Source: Megamerina dolium (Eukaryota > Arthropoda > Insecta > Diptera > Megamerinidae). Taken from it: a stretch of DNA of 64,000 nt. This document shows positions 1 through 13,199 of the stretch, in pieces. The stretch is taken from the NCBI GenBank assembly GCA_963854835.1, contig OY978526.1, positions 68,854,418 to 68,918,417 of the forward strand, written 5' to 3'. The notes under the pieces are model-generated. The model ran no database searches, was not told where the DNA came from, and saw nothing but the letters and a program-made list of their open reading frames with translations. Position numbers and translations under genes: made by a program. Positions within the stretch are counted from its first letter, which is position 1. Every line of letters starts with the position of its first letter.

Positions 1-1400
<1,400 letters not shown>

Positions 1401-1405
<5 letters not shown>

Positions 1406-1440
1406 GCAGGATATAATTTGGTCGGCCGACTGTAAGGTGA
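1401..1440 (+). repeat. Family A repeat, 3' terminus
   Basis: The phrase 'catatgcaggatataatttgg' followed by 'tcggccgactgtaagg' matches the end of the 11277-12482 copy, which has 'catatgcagggtataattt' and 'cagccgactgtaag'. It marks the far side of the SINE plus TA insertion. Confidence 0.7.
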
Positions 1441-1737
1441 TTTTTTTTAATCACATCGAAAACGCGACAATATTGAAAAATGGTTACTAACAGGTAGGAA
1501 TATTATAAATATTATTATTCTAATAGTACATTAGTTCATATAGTTCGTATTGTATTGCACAAGAACTTTCCACTCTAAAAATCACTATTACTTAATGTGC
1601 ATATAATAAACTGTTTATAGGACCCAGATGTGTAATCGTCGTCGGTTTTAAAATAAATCAAAAGTACATGCAGCCGTTATTGGATATTACCATTTACCAT
1701 TTAGCTCTTTAGTTTTGATTGAAACTTCGACAGTAAT

Positions 1738-3525
1738 ATGACAGCTCTTTTAGCATTCGTTCAAGTGTTACTAATCGAGCATCAATTGAGTACAATGCTG
1801 ACATATATTTGCGATGTGAGTTTAACAGACCAAAATTATAACTCCGTAATATACATGAGCAATGACAGGATCCCATCGACTGATGGATTCAATACCAATT
1901 TACTACTAAAACAACTGAGTGAAATAAATAATGGAATACCTGTATTAGTATTAAACCTCGGGAGTATATTTCCACTGACAGAAAATTATAATCGAGATTT
2001 ATTAGTTATCATCAGATTGACCGGCAATGAAGGTAATGACCGAAAGTTGTTGCAGAAATTATGGGAAAATTTATATAAAAATAGACAAAGTCGTCATATA
2101 CTTTTATTGGATTCTCCTCAAGTGGATGAGTTGTATGTGGAGAGGATAATGATATTTTGCTCAAAGAATCAAGCAATGCATATAATTCTCATAGCGTCCT
2201 CTGTGCTGGAAACGAAGCAATACTACAGGCTTAGAATTTTTCCAAAAACTGAGTTGAGTGTTGAACATATCGATTCAAATCAATCTTCATTCTTTCTCGA
2301 TCACACACGTAATATGTATGGTCAGCCGATCAAGGTTAGAGCAGAAAATTTACCTATGCGAGTTTACATAGTAAGTGAATCAGATGAAAATATAATAATA
2401 AGTGGCTTTACTGCAAACCTACTGATAGAGTATGCTCGAAAACACAATGCTACGCTAATATATCCGCGACGGGATCTTCTACGCACTGTTTTGCCGAGAT
2501 ATGAAGTTGCCAAGATGATCGTCAATGGCACCTTTGATACAACAGCGACATCATTCACAATGACATACACGAACGATCTGAATTTCAGTGATGTAACTGA
2601 CCTTTCGGATTGGTGTATTATGGTGCCAATGCCCAAAAGAATTCCGAGCTACTTATTTTATATCAGTATATTCGATTTCACCACTATACTATTGGTATTT
2701 GTAGCACTCATGGCGGCATCGTTCACTATAACATTCACATTTTACCTACGTAAGGGGCGGCAAGAATTGCATTTGAGCAATTTTCTAATCAATTATCGTT
2801 TATTCAATGGTTTCTTGGGTCAACCGTTTGTTATGGAAACAAATTTTGCTGGTATTCGTAGCTGTATTTATATGATCATTTGCTTTGCCGGTGTGATTTT
2901 TAATACATCTTATGTTGCATACCTGCAAACTTTTACCACAGAACCGCCTAGAATGTTAGCAATAAAAACACTGGACGATATTAAACGATCAGGTCTTCAA
3001 ATCAAAATGAACCGTGATGACTTTGAAAGAGTAAAAAATACAACCGATCCCGAAATTATAAATCTCATTTCGGTAGAAGAGACTTATGAGAATTTTTTTC
3101 GCTTACGCGATGCCCTGGATACTCGTTATGCATATATGGCCTCAACAAAGAATTGGGATTACTATGAGGAAGTACAACGCTTCTATCGCAATCCATTATT
3201 TCAAATAACAAACTGTTGTGTTAAGAAAATGAATCCATATTTTATGCACTTTCAACAGAATTCAATATTTATACCATCGATGAATAGAGTAATTGGTCAA
3301 GTTGCTCAATCAGGATTGACGACACTTTGGGTTAGACATTCCTTTTTGGAACTGGTTCGATTGGGACGTGCGAACATTACTGATAAAAGTGAACGTAAGG
3401 AATACATCCCATTAAGTATTACAGATATATGGATGGTATTGATGTTCTACGGTATTGTCCTAACCATATCATTTTGTGTTTTCGCATTTGAATTATATTG
3501 GTATTACCGACGTGGACATAAATAA
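1738..3525 (+). CDS. Divergent ionotropic receptor (IR), chemosensory, single exon
   Basis: A 595-aa protein with the architecture of insect ionotropic receptors, ligand-gated cation channel subunits related to glutamate receptors and placed in sensory dendrite membranes. A hydrophobic N terminus (residues about 2-12) may be a signal peptide. An extracellular region follows, then a membrane segment at about 312-337, a pore-side stretch with LGQPF before a second at about 370-396, a second ligand-lobe region (about 400-560, with LDT-x2-AY), and a last membrane helix at about 565-588 ending in YWYYRRGHK. Several N-x-S/T sites are present. No in-frame stop or intron is apparent. It is a paralogue of the minus-strand gene at 44826-46625 (shared LGQxF, HFQQNS/HENS, GL-x4-W). 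The family signature fits the IR20a-type divergent clade (IR52/IR56/IR94-like); ligand and exact orthologue cannot be told. The start is the first in-frame ATG; M20 is an alternative. Confidence 0.82.
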   Translation: MTALLAFVQVLLIEHQLSTMLTYICDVSLTDQNYNSVIYMSNDRIPSTDGFNTNLLLKQLSEINNGIPVLVLNLGSIFPLTENYNRDLLVIIRLTGNEGNDRKLLQKLWENLYKNRQSRHILLLDSPQVDELYVERIMIFCSKNQAMHIILIASSVLETKQYYRLRIFPKTELSVEHIDSNQSSFFLDHTRNMYGQPIKVRAENLPMRVYIVSESDENIIISGFTANLLIEYARKHNATLIYPRRDLLRTVLPRYEVAKMIVNGTFDTTATSFTMTYTNDLNFSDVTDLSDWCIMVPMPKRIPSYLFYISIFDFTTILLVFVALMAASFTITFTFYLRKGRQELHLSNFLINYRLFNGFLGQPFVMETNFAGIRSCIYMIICFAGVIFNTSYVAYLQTFTTEPPRMLAIKTLDDIKRSGLQIKMNRDDFERVKNTTDPEIINLISVEETYENFFRLRDALDTRYAYMASTKNWDYYEEVQRFYRNPLFQITNCCVKKMNPYFMHFQQNSIFIPSMNRVIGQVAQSGLTTLWVRHSFLELVRLGRANITDKSERKEYIPLSITDIWMVLMFYGIVLTISFCVFAFELYWYYRRGHK

Positions 3526-3762
3526 TTTGGAAGATTGACTTTGAAAGCAAAATATTCGTATTAAAGTAGTGCATAAACCAGTGAAAAATTGCTATAAAAA
3601 TATTTTCATTCGAGATTAGTTTAATTGATCATATGGACATGCACAGCTTTTGAAAACTTTGAAACCGCACCTAAATGTTATTTAATATCGGATCTCAAAC
3701 GATAATTGGGTCAAATTCAGTATATTTGTGGAGTCGCATCTGACGAAATTCATTTTGGTGTC

Positions 3763-3779
3763 AATAAATTTTGAATAAA
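3763..3779 (+). promoter_or_regulatory. Candidate polyadenylation signals of the IR gene
   Basis: Two AATAAA hexamers (3763-3768 and 3774-3779) lie about 240-250 bases after the IR stop codon. Such hexamers occur often by chance in AT-rich DNA, so this is only plausible. Confidence 0.4.
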
Positions 3780-4002
3780 GATAAATGTTTTATGTTAAAA
3801 TATTTTTCATTTGTTTCATTTAGAAGTCAGATATTTTAATGACGTTAGAATTCACGACTTGCGACTCATACATAGAAGACCAATGCAGTACTCAACTCAG
3901 CTGGGGCATTCGAGGACTCGTAAGTTCCTGTATGAGGGCACGTATATTCATTTCGGTCAGGTGTTTGTAACCACTTGAAAGAATTTGTGGAGATATAGCA
4001 AA

Positions 4003-4097
4003 ATATATATATTCCTGATCAGCGTCGCTTAAATGTTTAACAATGTTCGTTCCTAACGGAAGAGAACCTCGGCTGAAGAGCCATTCGGGGCTTCAAG

Positions 4098-4196
<99 letters not shown>

Positions 4197-4198
4197 TA

Positions 4199-4271
<73 letters not shown>

Positions 4272-4410
4272 TTTTGTTTTTTTTTATAACTAATGATCCG
4301 AGGGCACGGATGGGATTGATAATTGGCATGATCGGTCAGCCACGCCCAGATGTATATCCATATATCTACATGTGCAGGGTATAATTCGGACTTCCGCGGC
4401 AGACTGTAAG
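4003..4410 (+). repeat. Deleted family A repeat carrying a SINE 3' tail and (TA)n
   Basis: It starts like family A ('gatcagcgtcgcttaaat', also at 11285). It then switches at about 4058 to the SINE 3' end ('ggaagagaacctcgg', 'cattcggggcttcaagtgcc') and about 165 bases of TA (4104-4268). Family A sequence then resumes ('gggattgat', 'ggcatgatcgg', 'cagccacgccca') and jumps to the A terminus ('tgtgcagggtataattcgg'). Most of the internal 1 kb of A is missing. This is a second, independent SINE or TA insertion into the same repeat family. Confidence 0.65.
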
Positions 4411-4419
4411 GTCTTATTT

Positions 4420-5080
4420 TTTTTTTTTTTTATACAAAAATCTATAAATCTGTGAGGAAGGCAATATTATTTTTGAATTCATCATTCTGAAACTTTGTGA
4501 ATCTTATTTTCTGATCAAATTAGTAATCCATATAAAATTTGAAATGATTATGAAAAATTTTTGTGAAAATTCACAAAAATCTATGGCAGCTAACATTTCT
4601 TTCCAATGTATAATTTTATAAATTTTTAATAAATTATTTTTTTTTTCACTAAATTAGTATTTTCCACAACATTTAAATCTATTTGGTTCATTAATAAATG
4701 TAGTCTCAATAGGAAAGTTGTTGATTATTCAACAAAAACTTATAATCTTATATGGAAGGTGCTATTATTTACATAAGAGTAGCGTTCTAAATCTTTAAGA
4801 CTCTTATTTTTTCAACAAAATGTTGATTTATGGAAAATTGGAAATAAGTTTCTCGAAAATAAAAATAATCTCCATATAAAATTTGCATATTTTTTAACAA
4901 AAGTCCATATTCCATACTATTATTTTTTAAAACATAATTTTAAAATTTGGAATTTTTATTTTTTCATCAAATAAGTAAGTCACATAAAATTTGAAGTAGA
5001 TTTATTGATAAATAAACATGATATTCATACGAAGTTTATTAATTTTTGTTTAAAAAAAAAAAATGTTAAACAGTGTCATT
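4420..5080. other. AT-rich DNA with degenerate short repeats
   Basis: No gene. Phrases like 'catataaaatttg' recur (near 4530, 4874 and 4981), suggesting the remains of an old tandem repeat. Poly-A and poly-T runs are common. Confidence 0.5.
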
Positions 5081-5089
5081 GAAGACGAA

Positions 5090-5614
5090 AAATTATAGAC
5101 ATCTTGAAACTAACCCAAAATTCATTTTAACCAATTAGTAACATTGACATTTGCATGTACTACGACTCGATTGTATTTACTTGTGTTGTACGAATATATT
5201 CAAATATAATAGTCGGTTGTGATCTTTTAAGAATTTCCAACTAAGAAGGTACATATTTGTGCTTTAAAAATATAGGGTCTTCTCTTTCAGTATCTACTAA
5301 AAAATACTTCATAAAAAACATTTTGAATGTGATTTGAAAGGCACACCCTTTAAATATGTAAGCTAAAGATATGCACATATTTGTCTGCATAATTATTTCA
5401 CTATTTGTTGTTGTTGTTGTTGTATGTTGCTGTTATTTTTGTAATTATTGAATTTTTATGCTTATCATTGTGAAATTAAGCATAATATTTACATTTGCTA
5501 TTAACATTTGCTTGCTAATTTTAGTAATTGCTATTGTTGTGGCTGTTGTTGTTGTTGTTGTGACTTTTCTTCAATTTCATACTTTTTATTTAGCGCGTGC
5601 CATAACAACAACAA

Positions 5615-5645
<31 letters not shown>

Positions 5646-6630
5646 AGCTATAAAAATTGCTAATATTGATAGTAGGTAAATAAGTACTCAGAGTAATATG
5701 TTACTCGCAGTGTTGCTAGTAATTGCAGTAGCTACCTACTAATAACATCAATAATAGATAGCTAACCTCAACAACAACAACAATAGTAATAATAATGACT
5801 AATTTTTTCCACTTTTGTTTATAATAGTATTATTACCATTGAACAGAAATCACATTTGCGAGAGTCATATGAGTAGTCAAAGAAACAAATACGGTAGCAA
5901 CATTGGCAATGAGTAATTATTCGAATACATATGTATGTATATATCTTGACGACGTCGCAGTCGGCGTCATCATTCGTCGTTGTCATTATTATCGTATTTT
6001 ATAACCATTTGCTAAGTATTTAGTATATTAACTTGTTGTTTATATTTTGCTACTGCTGTTGCTGCTGTTGCTGCACTTTGATGTTTGTTATTAACGACTG
6101 ACTAGACATTTTGACGGCAATTGTGAAATTTGTCATTGTTGTTAATTCATTATTGTTATTGTTAATGTTATTATTGCTGTTGTTGTTGTTTTATTTGATT
6201 TTTAGCTTTTAATTAAAAGTACACACATACGTACTTATATATTGTTCCTCTGGTGTGATGGTGGATGATAAATAGTATCGAAGCATTTACTATAAATATT
6301 TTTCGTTAAAAGTCCATGTAATTAGTAATTAATATTTTGTAATAATTAGCTAAAATTACATATTAGCTATTATGTATTTGTTCATGTATGTCAATTCGTT
6401 TCACACAAACACAGGCATGTGAGTTGAGGGTGACAGTAATTGATTAAAATAGCACTTGCGTTTCCAATGCAACAAATTAAAAGTAAAATTGTGTTTTTAT
6501 TTATACAATAAATACTAAAAATGAAAAGGGTGTTCAAATTGTGAGATGAGTTTGTAAAATTTGTCGAAATTTTTGTACCGTCATTTATTAAAGCGACAAA
6601 AAAGAAAATATGAAAATTCAAACTTTCATC
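5090..6630. other. Intergenic DNA with triplet microsatellites
   Basis: No credible gene. There are GTT runs (5408-5421, 5545-5560, 6177-6190), a CAG run (about 5615-5641) and CAA runs. The open frames here are low-complexity translations of these runs. Confidence 0.6.
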
Positions 6631-6639
6631 AAAATGTCG

Positions 6640-6990
6640 CCGTTAGAGGGTAAAGGTATAGGATAGACCCCCATTAGTTTCAAATATGTTTTCTATAAAT
6701 ACTTATCCCTTGTATTTACCCCTTTGAGGGGCTTCCAATTGACTTTTTTTTGTATTCGTATAAATATCGCTCTCATTGCTCACAAGCTGCCCTTAGAGGT
6801 GTCAAACAAATTACCATATCCCACATTAATTTTAACTACTTAACATTTTTGCTAAACAATCTTACTACGTATATTTGCTCCTTATAGAGGCTTTCTTTCA
6901 AAATTAACTTATAATCACCTGAAAAAAGATCCTGATACTTGTCCAACAATTCTCCCTAGAGCGGTTAAATATATGACTGATCCTCATTAA
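6640..6990 (+). repeat. Degenerate family C repeat units
   Basis: Phrases like 'cgttagagggtaaaggtataggatagaccccc', 'cccctttgaggggcttcc' and 'ctccctagagcggttaaatatatgactgatcctcattaatt' match the C unit seen at 54480-55500: ttagag-g, bases later tgacc, then cattaatt, then cttaagagggctcc. It is old and diverged. Confidence 0.5.
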
Positions 6991-7248
6991 TTCTTCTGCT
7001 CGAAAACATTTCGTATATTTACCTGCTGAGGATTTATACAGGGCCTACATTTCGATTCCAAAAATTCTCTAGCTTTTGTAATGAACAAATGTATCATAAA
7101 AGAGTCTGGAAACGAGCAGTAAATTGCGATTGTCGGATGTGTCAATATGGTTTTCGAGAAATCAATATCTCTATCAATAGTTACGAGTTCACAAAGCATA
7201 TAAAAACATTTTATTGTCGTTGAAAACGCTGATTGATATAAAACTATA

Positions 7249-8390
7249 CAAGGTGCGACAATTATGTATTAAGACTCGAACCATATCTCAGCAACCAAAC
7301 GCGCCATTTATGTGTGAGCACAAGCTTCAATCTTTCTCTACTAACTGTCAAAATTTCATGGCATTTGGTTGACATTTAATGTTTATTGACATTCATTTTA
7401 CAAAACACGTGTTCGTTTGATGTTGAAATTTTAACATGGAGCAAAGAGCGGTCAAAGAGCGCAAAAATTGGTAAAAGTGCATCAGACACATTAGTAATGA
7501 TGCAGCAAGCATATGGCGATGCTTGTTTATCAAGATCAAATGTTTTTATATGGCATAACGGTTTGTGGATGGCAGAGAGTCGCTGGAAGATGAAATAAAA
7601 GAAGGAAGGCCAATTTCAGTGCGGACGCCGGAAGCGATCCAGAAAGTTCGTGATTTTATTACAGAAGACCGCAATGCTTCAGTGAAAATGACGGAAGAGG
7701 CATTAAACATCAACAGAGAAACTATTTGCCTCATTCTTCACGAGGATGTGGGCAAAACAAAGGTCTGCGCTAGATTTGTTCCACCCATTAATGAGAGTCA
7801 GTCATTCTAGAGACATGGTTGCAGCTGCTGGATATGATCTAAACTACCTGAAAACAATTGTTACGGATGATGTAACATGGTGTTTCCAATACGATCCAGA
7901 AACCAAGCGTCAAAGTGTGGAATGGAAATCAAAGAACTCACCACAAGCCAAAAAAACATGAAAAGTTCCATCAAAAATCAAAACAATGCTCATCACATTC
8001 TTCGATAGCAAAGGAATTATCCACAAAGAATTTGTTCCAACTGGTCAAACAGTTACTTCCGCATGTTACTTCGAAGTTTTGAAGCGTTTGATGTCCAGAA
8101 TCCGTCGTGTTCGATCAGAATACCGCGATCCTAAAACTTGGTCTCTGTTGCACGATAATGCACCGAATCACACAGCACTCATTGTTCGTCAATTTTTGGC
8201 CCGGAATCAGGTCTGTGTGTTGAATCACCCGCCGTATTCACTTGATTTGGCACCGTGCGACTTCTTTTTATTCCCAAAATTGAAATTGAAGTTGAAAGGA
8301 TGCTTTTTTGATGACATTCAGACCATACAACGGGCTTCGACGAGGACACTGGAGGCAATTCCGAAAAAATAAGCTGGAACACGCGTATGT
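7249..8390 (+). pseudogene. Mariner transposase pseudogene (DD34D type)
   Basis: A TA at 7247-7248 precedes a likely 5' end ('caaggtgcgacaattatg'). An ATG at 7436 opens MEQRAVKERKNW and then hits stops. Frames continue as 'DGRESLEDEIKEGRP', 'TPEAIQKVRDFITEDR' (HTH region) and 'IVTDDVTWCFQYDPETKRQS' (first catalytic Asp). The third part, 7986-8372, has 'LLHDNAPNHTA' and 'YSLDLAPCDFFLFP', with exactly 34 residues between the second and third Asp, as in mariner DD34D enzymes. At least two stops and two frame changes kill it. No matching 3' inverted repeat is evident, so the right end is lost or diverged. Confidence 0.85.
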
Positions 8391-8569
8391 ATAAAATGTA
8401 TAATCTTTTAAATCTGAGGAACGTGAAAATTTTTCAGAAAATACATAATTTAAAGAAGAATCTTTTCATCAAAACCATCAAATTCTTCATTCTATCTAAA
8501 TTTCTTAACTATGACGAGCAATTACGTCATGTTTAGAAACAGAAAACAGTTTCTTGTGCATGAGACCAA

Positions 8570-8990
8570 TTCGTAAGCTAATTCGCTAATTCATTGTCCT
8601 GAGAAAATTGAATTTTTTTCGTCGCTAAATGCAAATAGTTTTGTTTCAATATTAGGCGCGCCTATCTCTGAAAACCATTGCCATGACCTTGTTGGCAGGC
8701 AGATGGATTCTATCTTCTTTGAATTTAGTTCATCATGAGCAGTACATTGTCTCGACTGTTCCTTGGTTTCTTCATTCATCATTCTCGGTTACGAAGTGGT
8801 GCAAAAATTCGACCATATTCATACTGAAATATTTATGCAAAACTAAAATCACTGTTTCATGAGCCTGTAGACCCTTCAAGTTTGCGCATCTTATCTCAGC
8901 GATAGTCCAATATTATACTGTCGATTTTAACGAACATTTTTAATGTGGTCACCTCGATTGGGTGACCAAAATGTTCGGCGTCTTAAAAAG
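8570..8990 (-). pseudogene. Decayed mariner-like transposase fragment
   Basis: On the minus strand the frame around 8700-8782 reads 'KEQSRQCTAHDE', close to the mariner motif after the first catalytic Asp (K-x-QS-x-QW-x-A-x-DE). Upstream pieces resemble the second HTH ('ILDYR', 'LHKYFSMNM'). Frames shift several times and no catalytic motifs survive intact. It is tail-to-tail with the mariner at 7249-8390 but a different subfamily. Confidence 0.45.
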
Positions 8991-9019
8991 TCGAGAAAAA
9001 ACTAATGAGTTAGTAGTGC

Positions 9020-9300
9020 TGGTAGCGAATTCTATAGAAACTGGGAAATATGTATGGGAGCCCTATTGAGGGCGGGAGGTTGACGGTTGATATTTTGGCA
9101 AGAAATATTGTGAGCAATTTCTGGGCATCTATGCGTTGGTATTGCTTATTTTCAGGCATCTTTTCGTTAATTTTATCCGAGAGCTCCCTTAGCAAACAGG
9201 AAATAAGTACGTTATGGAAATATGTTGGGATGACAAAATTGGTACTAATCGGTCATACATTTATTCTTCAAAAGGCGTCCCCTACTACAGAGTGAATATT
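9020..9300 (-). repeat. Single family C-like unit
   Basis: 'aaatatgtatgggagccctattgagg' resembles the reverse complement of the C box 'ccttaagagggctcccatac'. The flanks are diverged. Confidence 0.35.
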
Positions 9301-11200
9301 TTCAGCCTATGAGAACTTGAATTAACATTCGTAAATATTCTTCCATGAATTGTTAGGTCATTTAAATTGATAATTTTCCACTTCAGTGTTTAGTATAGTA
9401 TTTGATTATGTAAACTAGTAAATTGGCAAATACTTTTCAGAGTTTGAGCCTTTTGTTTCTTATAGAAAATTTAATTAAATAAACAAAAAAAATTGTATAA
9501 TTTGTTTGTTTGTTGGTGGTATTTTAACACTCGTATATGCGCAATAATTGCATATTTTCAGAATATTTGTAATACTATTATATTGTAAAATGCTTACAAT
9601 TATATATTGTACATACATGTGTATGTAAGCAGCGATGAGGAATTCAATAGGAAAATTTTAATTAATTTTTATACATTTGTAATGATTACAAATGCAAATA
9701 TACTTGTAACATATACACCTAAGATACGAGTATTAATGTATGCATGTGTACGTATACTTATGAATGTAAGTGTTATGTACTTATGTACATGCATTTATTC
9801 AATAGGATTATATTGTTTAGCAAGATTAAAATAAAATGTTACGCTTCATTAATGAATTCTTCATTAATGCATTAAAGCATCAAATGTACCCCACTATCAA
9901 CACAGTGCACAGCAGTGGTAGAAGAGTGGTATGGTGGTAGCAATGGCAATAGCAGTAATGATACGTTTTAATTTTTTTTTTCTTCTTCTTCGGCGTTTTT
10001 AACAAATTTTCACTTTCGCAATTGATGTTGTAGCGCATTAAAATGAAATTTTTACATTTTCTGCAACTCGGTGTTGTTACCAAAACCATACAACAAATAC
10101 CCACACATATACAATAATTTTATGCAATACATTAACAACAACAACAATGGCAACAGAAAACAAAATATAATTTAATTTCATTTCATCTCATTTCATTATT
10201 ATTACCGGCAGTTTTTAAGTTGCAACAGCAAGAGCAACAGCAACAGCGACAGCAACAACACCAACAGTACCACAAAGTGTTGCTACTAAGCTCGCGATTT
10301 TATAGTCTTCACGGCTGGACATCATCTCCGCGATAATAATGGCATGCCATAGACCTCTGCTCATAATATTGTGTATGTTTGTTGTACAAGTGCACATTAA
10401 TGGTAAGGTGGCAGGAAAAAGACAAAAAAAAAAAAAATGAAATGATTTTCAAAATAAAATAAAACTCATCGAAACGAATATTTAATATAAGCGAAGCATT
10501 GAGATCACCACAAAATTATGATGATGGTTCATTTTACTGGAAATGGCAGGTAGTTTAATTTTACTTCAATTGGCTTAAAAAGGATAACTTTCTATATGTA
10601 TTATATATATATATATATATATGTAGATAAGTGGATATATATAGCATTAATAGTAATAGAGTTAGAAAGCTAATATTAGATACTATTTGATATTATTTTC
10701 ATTATAGTTGTGTTTAATGTTTAAATATTTAATATGCTGGTACATATCGTACGTTATAACATAGTATTTGGGTTTGTTTTTCCCGTCATAGATTTTAAAG
10801 TCGTAGAAAAAAGAGATGCCTATTTTTGTTTTTCTCAAATTTAATTATCTGTAAGCTATAAGCGATTTCCTATGTATTGAAAGCTTAAATTTTTGCTTTT
10901 CTTTAATACACTATTTTGATATATTATGTGTGTTTCAAAAGTATCCGGACTGATGCTCCGTATATTTACACAGTGAACATTGAAGATTAAGCAAATAATT
11001 TGAAGAATATAACTTCAGTGTAAGATATCACATTGTGACCAATTGACAATAATACCTTCGTAAAATCATACTACTTTGCCAGAGATGAATGTGGTTTTTA
11101 TCCGCTGACACCTACTTTTAAATATACTCGCTTGTTGATGAAAATAATCGCATGTACCGAGCTTCAGTTCTATGGCAGTCTTATGGCATTATAAAAACAA
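9300..11200. other. AT-rich intergenic DNA, no gene seen
   Basis: Contains CAA and CAG triplet runs (10135-10260), a poly-A run near 10425 and a short (TA)n at 10601-10622. At 11205-11260 'gtatgggaggtaggcgtgg' is one isolated family B box in reverse orientation. The open frames are short and low in complexity. Confidence 0.5.
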
Positions 11201-11276
11201 AATTTTGTATGGGAGGTAGGCGTGGTTTTATCCGATTATGAACATTTAATACTATGTTTGTTTTGTGTTAAAAGAC

Positions 11277-12482
11277 ATAGATCGTGATCAGCGTCGCTTA
11301 AATTTTCGATTTAACGATGTCCGTCCGTCCGTCCGTCCGTCCGTCACCTGGCTGGTTCGCACCATAACTTAAGTAAATATTGAGCTATTTAGACAAAAAA
11401 TCCAAGCGTACGGAGGGGATTGATATTGGGCATGATCGCTCAATAGCCACGCCCACACCAAGCATTCAAAGCGACTAACCTCGGAATTTTCAAAATCTTT
11501 AACTTGCTATAACTCACATAATATACCACATGGGACATCAATATGTCACATAGAGTTATATTATACTACTATATAACCTCGCCAAAAGTAGGTGAGCCAC
11601 GCCTATTTTTTAGCGTAGCTCTCATAAAAAGTGTCTGTACTTCTTTTAAATTGAAACAGCCATAACTTCTACAATCTTCTGTCCAGAATACCCATAATTG
11701 ACACTTAGATTAACATGGTAGTTGAAAATAATATGGCAGAAAATCAGTGTGCCACGCCCACTCTTTCTTGGGTCTCCCATACAAAGTTGCGAAAATTTAA
11801 AAAAAATGTTACCGGTTATAACTTGCAAACTATTCAGCGTAGAATAACGAGATTTAAGGTATGGTTTAGTATTGTACCAGCAACTAGGCTCACAGTGGAC
11901 ATGGGCGCTCCATGTCCACTGTTTATTGTAGCCCCCATACAAAATGACTGAAATTCTTTTAAATTGAAACAGCGGTAACTTCGGCAATCTTCTGTCCAGA
12001 ATAACCATAATTGACACTTAGATTAACATGGTAGTCGCAAATAATATGCCACAAAATCAGTGTGCCACGCCCACTTCTTATTGGGGCTCCCATACAAAGT
12101 TGAGGAAATTAAACAAAAATGTTAATCGCCATAACTTACAAACTATTCAACGTAGGACAAACAAATTTAAGTTATGGATTAATATTGAAAAATTATTTGG
12201 ATTTACAAGAAAGAGGTAAGCCACGCCAATTTTTTATAAAGCTCCCATACTAAGTCTCGGAATTATCTTAAAAACCTCCTTTAACTTATCCCTTTTTAGA
12301 ACTCTCATAACATACAAAGTACGTCAAAGTCAACCATATTTCGGGTGTAAATTAGTAGTATATGCAAAAATTGTTTTTCAAAAAGTGGAAATAAAAGAAA
12401 AAGATGGATATTCGAGTAAACTTTTTATATACAAATCTACATATGCAGGGTATAATTTGGTCGGCCCCAGCCGACTGTAAGA
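11277..12482 (+). repeat. Family A repeat, most complete copy
   Basis: It begins 'gatcagcgtcgcttaaatt' with a GTCC tract (about 11320-11344). It ends 'catatgcagggtataattt' and 'cagccgactgtaag', matching the copy split across 1-658 and 1401-1440. Internally it is partly tandem: 'cttctgtccagaat' to 'cagtgtgccacgcccact' occurs near 11670-11762 and again near 11987-12073, an offset of about 315 bases. Each half carries 'cccatacaaagt'-type boxes. No protein frame is convincing. A 13-bp-arm palindrome at 11892-11922 is absent from the related copy. Confidence 0.7.
11892..11922. repeat. Perfect inverted repeat, 13-bp arms, 5-base spacer
   Basis: Left arm ACAGTGGACATGG (11892-11904) and right arm CCATGTCCACTGT (11910-11922) are exact reverse complements. 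At the matching place in the other family A copy (about 130-160) the sequence is not palindromic. Confidence 0.9.
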
Positions 12483-12504
12483 AAATTTTTTTAAACAAGG
12501 TTCT

Positions 12505-12597
12505 GACAATATTCGATATTAAATTTGTTGTGCAACAGCCGGAGATTAAACCGACGACCTACAGATCAGAAAGCCCTAACCACTGAGCTGCGGCACG
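12505..12597 (-). mobile_element. SINE head fragment
   Basis: On the minus strand it reads 'gtgccgcagctcagtgg' with a degenerate box B and stops within the first part of the body. It begins just after the end of the family A copy. Confidence 0.7.
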
Positions 12598-12845
12598 CAT
12601 GAACGGATTTAAGTAGATGGGGTTAAATTAGGCAACGGAATCCAATGAACTTGTTAAACTGTTTTATAATACATAGGAATAGTGTTTATTCTCGAATAAT
12701 GGATATCTTGCCGTTTGATAGTACTGTGCAATTGCAAAGAGCTAAACGAAAAATGGATTAAATGAATGAAATACCCAAATTTCTATTCATCTATATATTT
12801 GTAAATATGTTAGTCCCTAAGTACGATGTTAACTCTTCAAATAAT

Positions 12846-13190
12846 TATCGTAACTCAGCGGTTAGTGGATTGGCCTTCTGCTCAGTAGGTCGTGGATTCA
12901 ATCCCCTGCTGAAGCATAACTTTAATATCGAAAATATTTTTCTTTCGAATGGTACCCACCTGTCGGCAAGTAATTGGCAATTTTTCCGGCAGTAACAATT
13001 TGCCAAAAATGCTTTTTAAAAGAGCGCTGTGAAAAACTAAGTTAAAATGATGTCACAAGAGTTCTGCCGTTCGAAACCGACTAATATAAGTAGGTCCCTT
13101 CTAATGTTGTCCAAATTTAAGACGCACAACAGTATTGGAAGAGAAGCTCGATGGTATCACAATGAGCCTTTCTGGCCTAAGTGTGTCCAC
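12846..13190 (+). mobile_element. tRNA-derived SINE, near full-length copy
   Basis: 'cgtaactcagcggttagtgg' (box A) and 'ggattcaatcccc' (box B) are followed by the family body ('ggtacccacctgtcggcaag', 'ttctgccgttcg', 'gacgcacaacagtattgg'). The 3' part ('gagcctttctggcctaagtg') is diverged and lacks (TA)n. It lies head to head with the fragment at 12505-12597. Confidence 0.8.
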
Positions 13191-13199
13191 ACAGCAAGA

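Noticed and set aside
2364..2636. Minus-strand 90-codon frame inside the first IR gene
   Set aside because: It is antisense to a domain-bearing frame, with no recognisable features of its own.
5458..5679. 73-codon frame with Ala and Thr runs
   Set aside because: It is driven by GTT and CAG microsatellites; no start context or domain.
7249..8390. Active mariner transposase
   Set aside because: Although the catalytic motifs are readable, the frame has several stops and shifts and the right end was not found.
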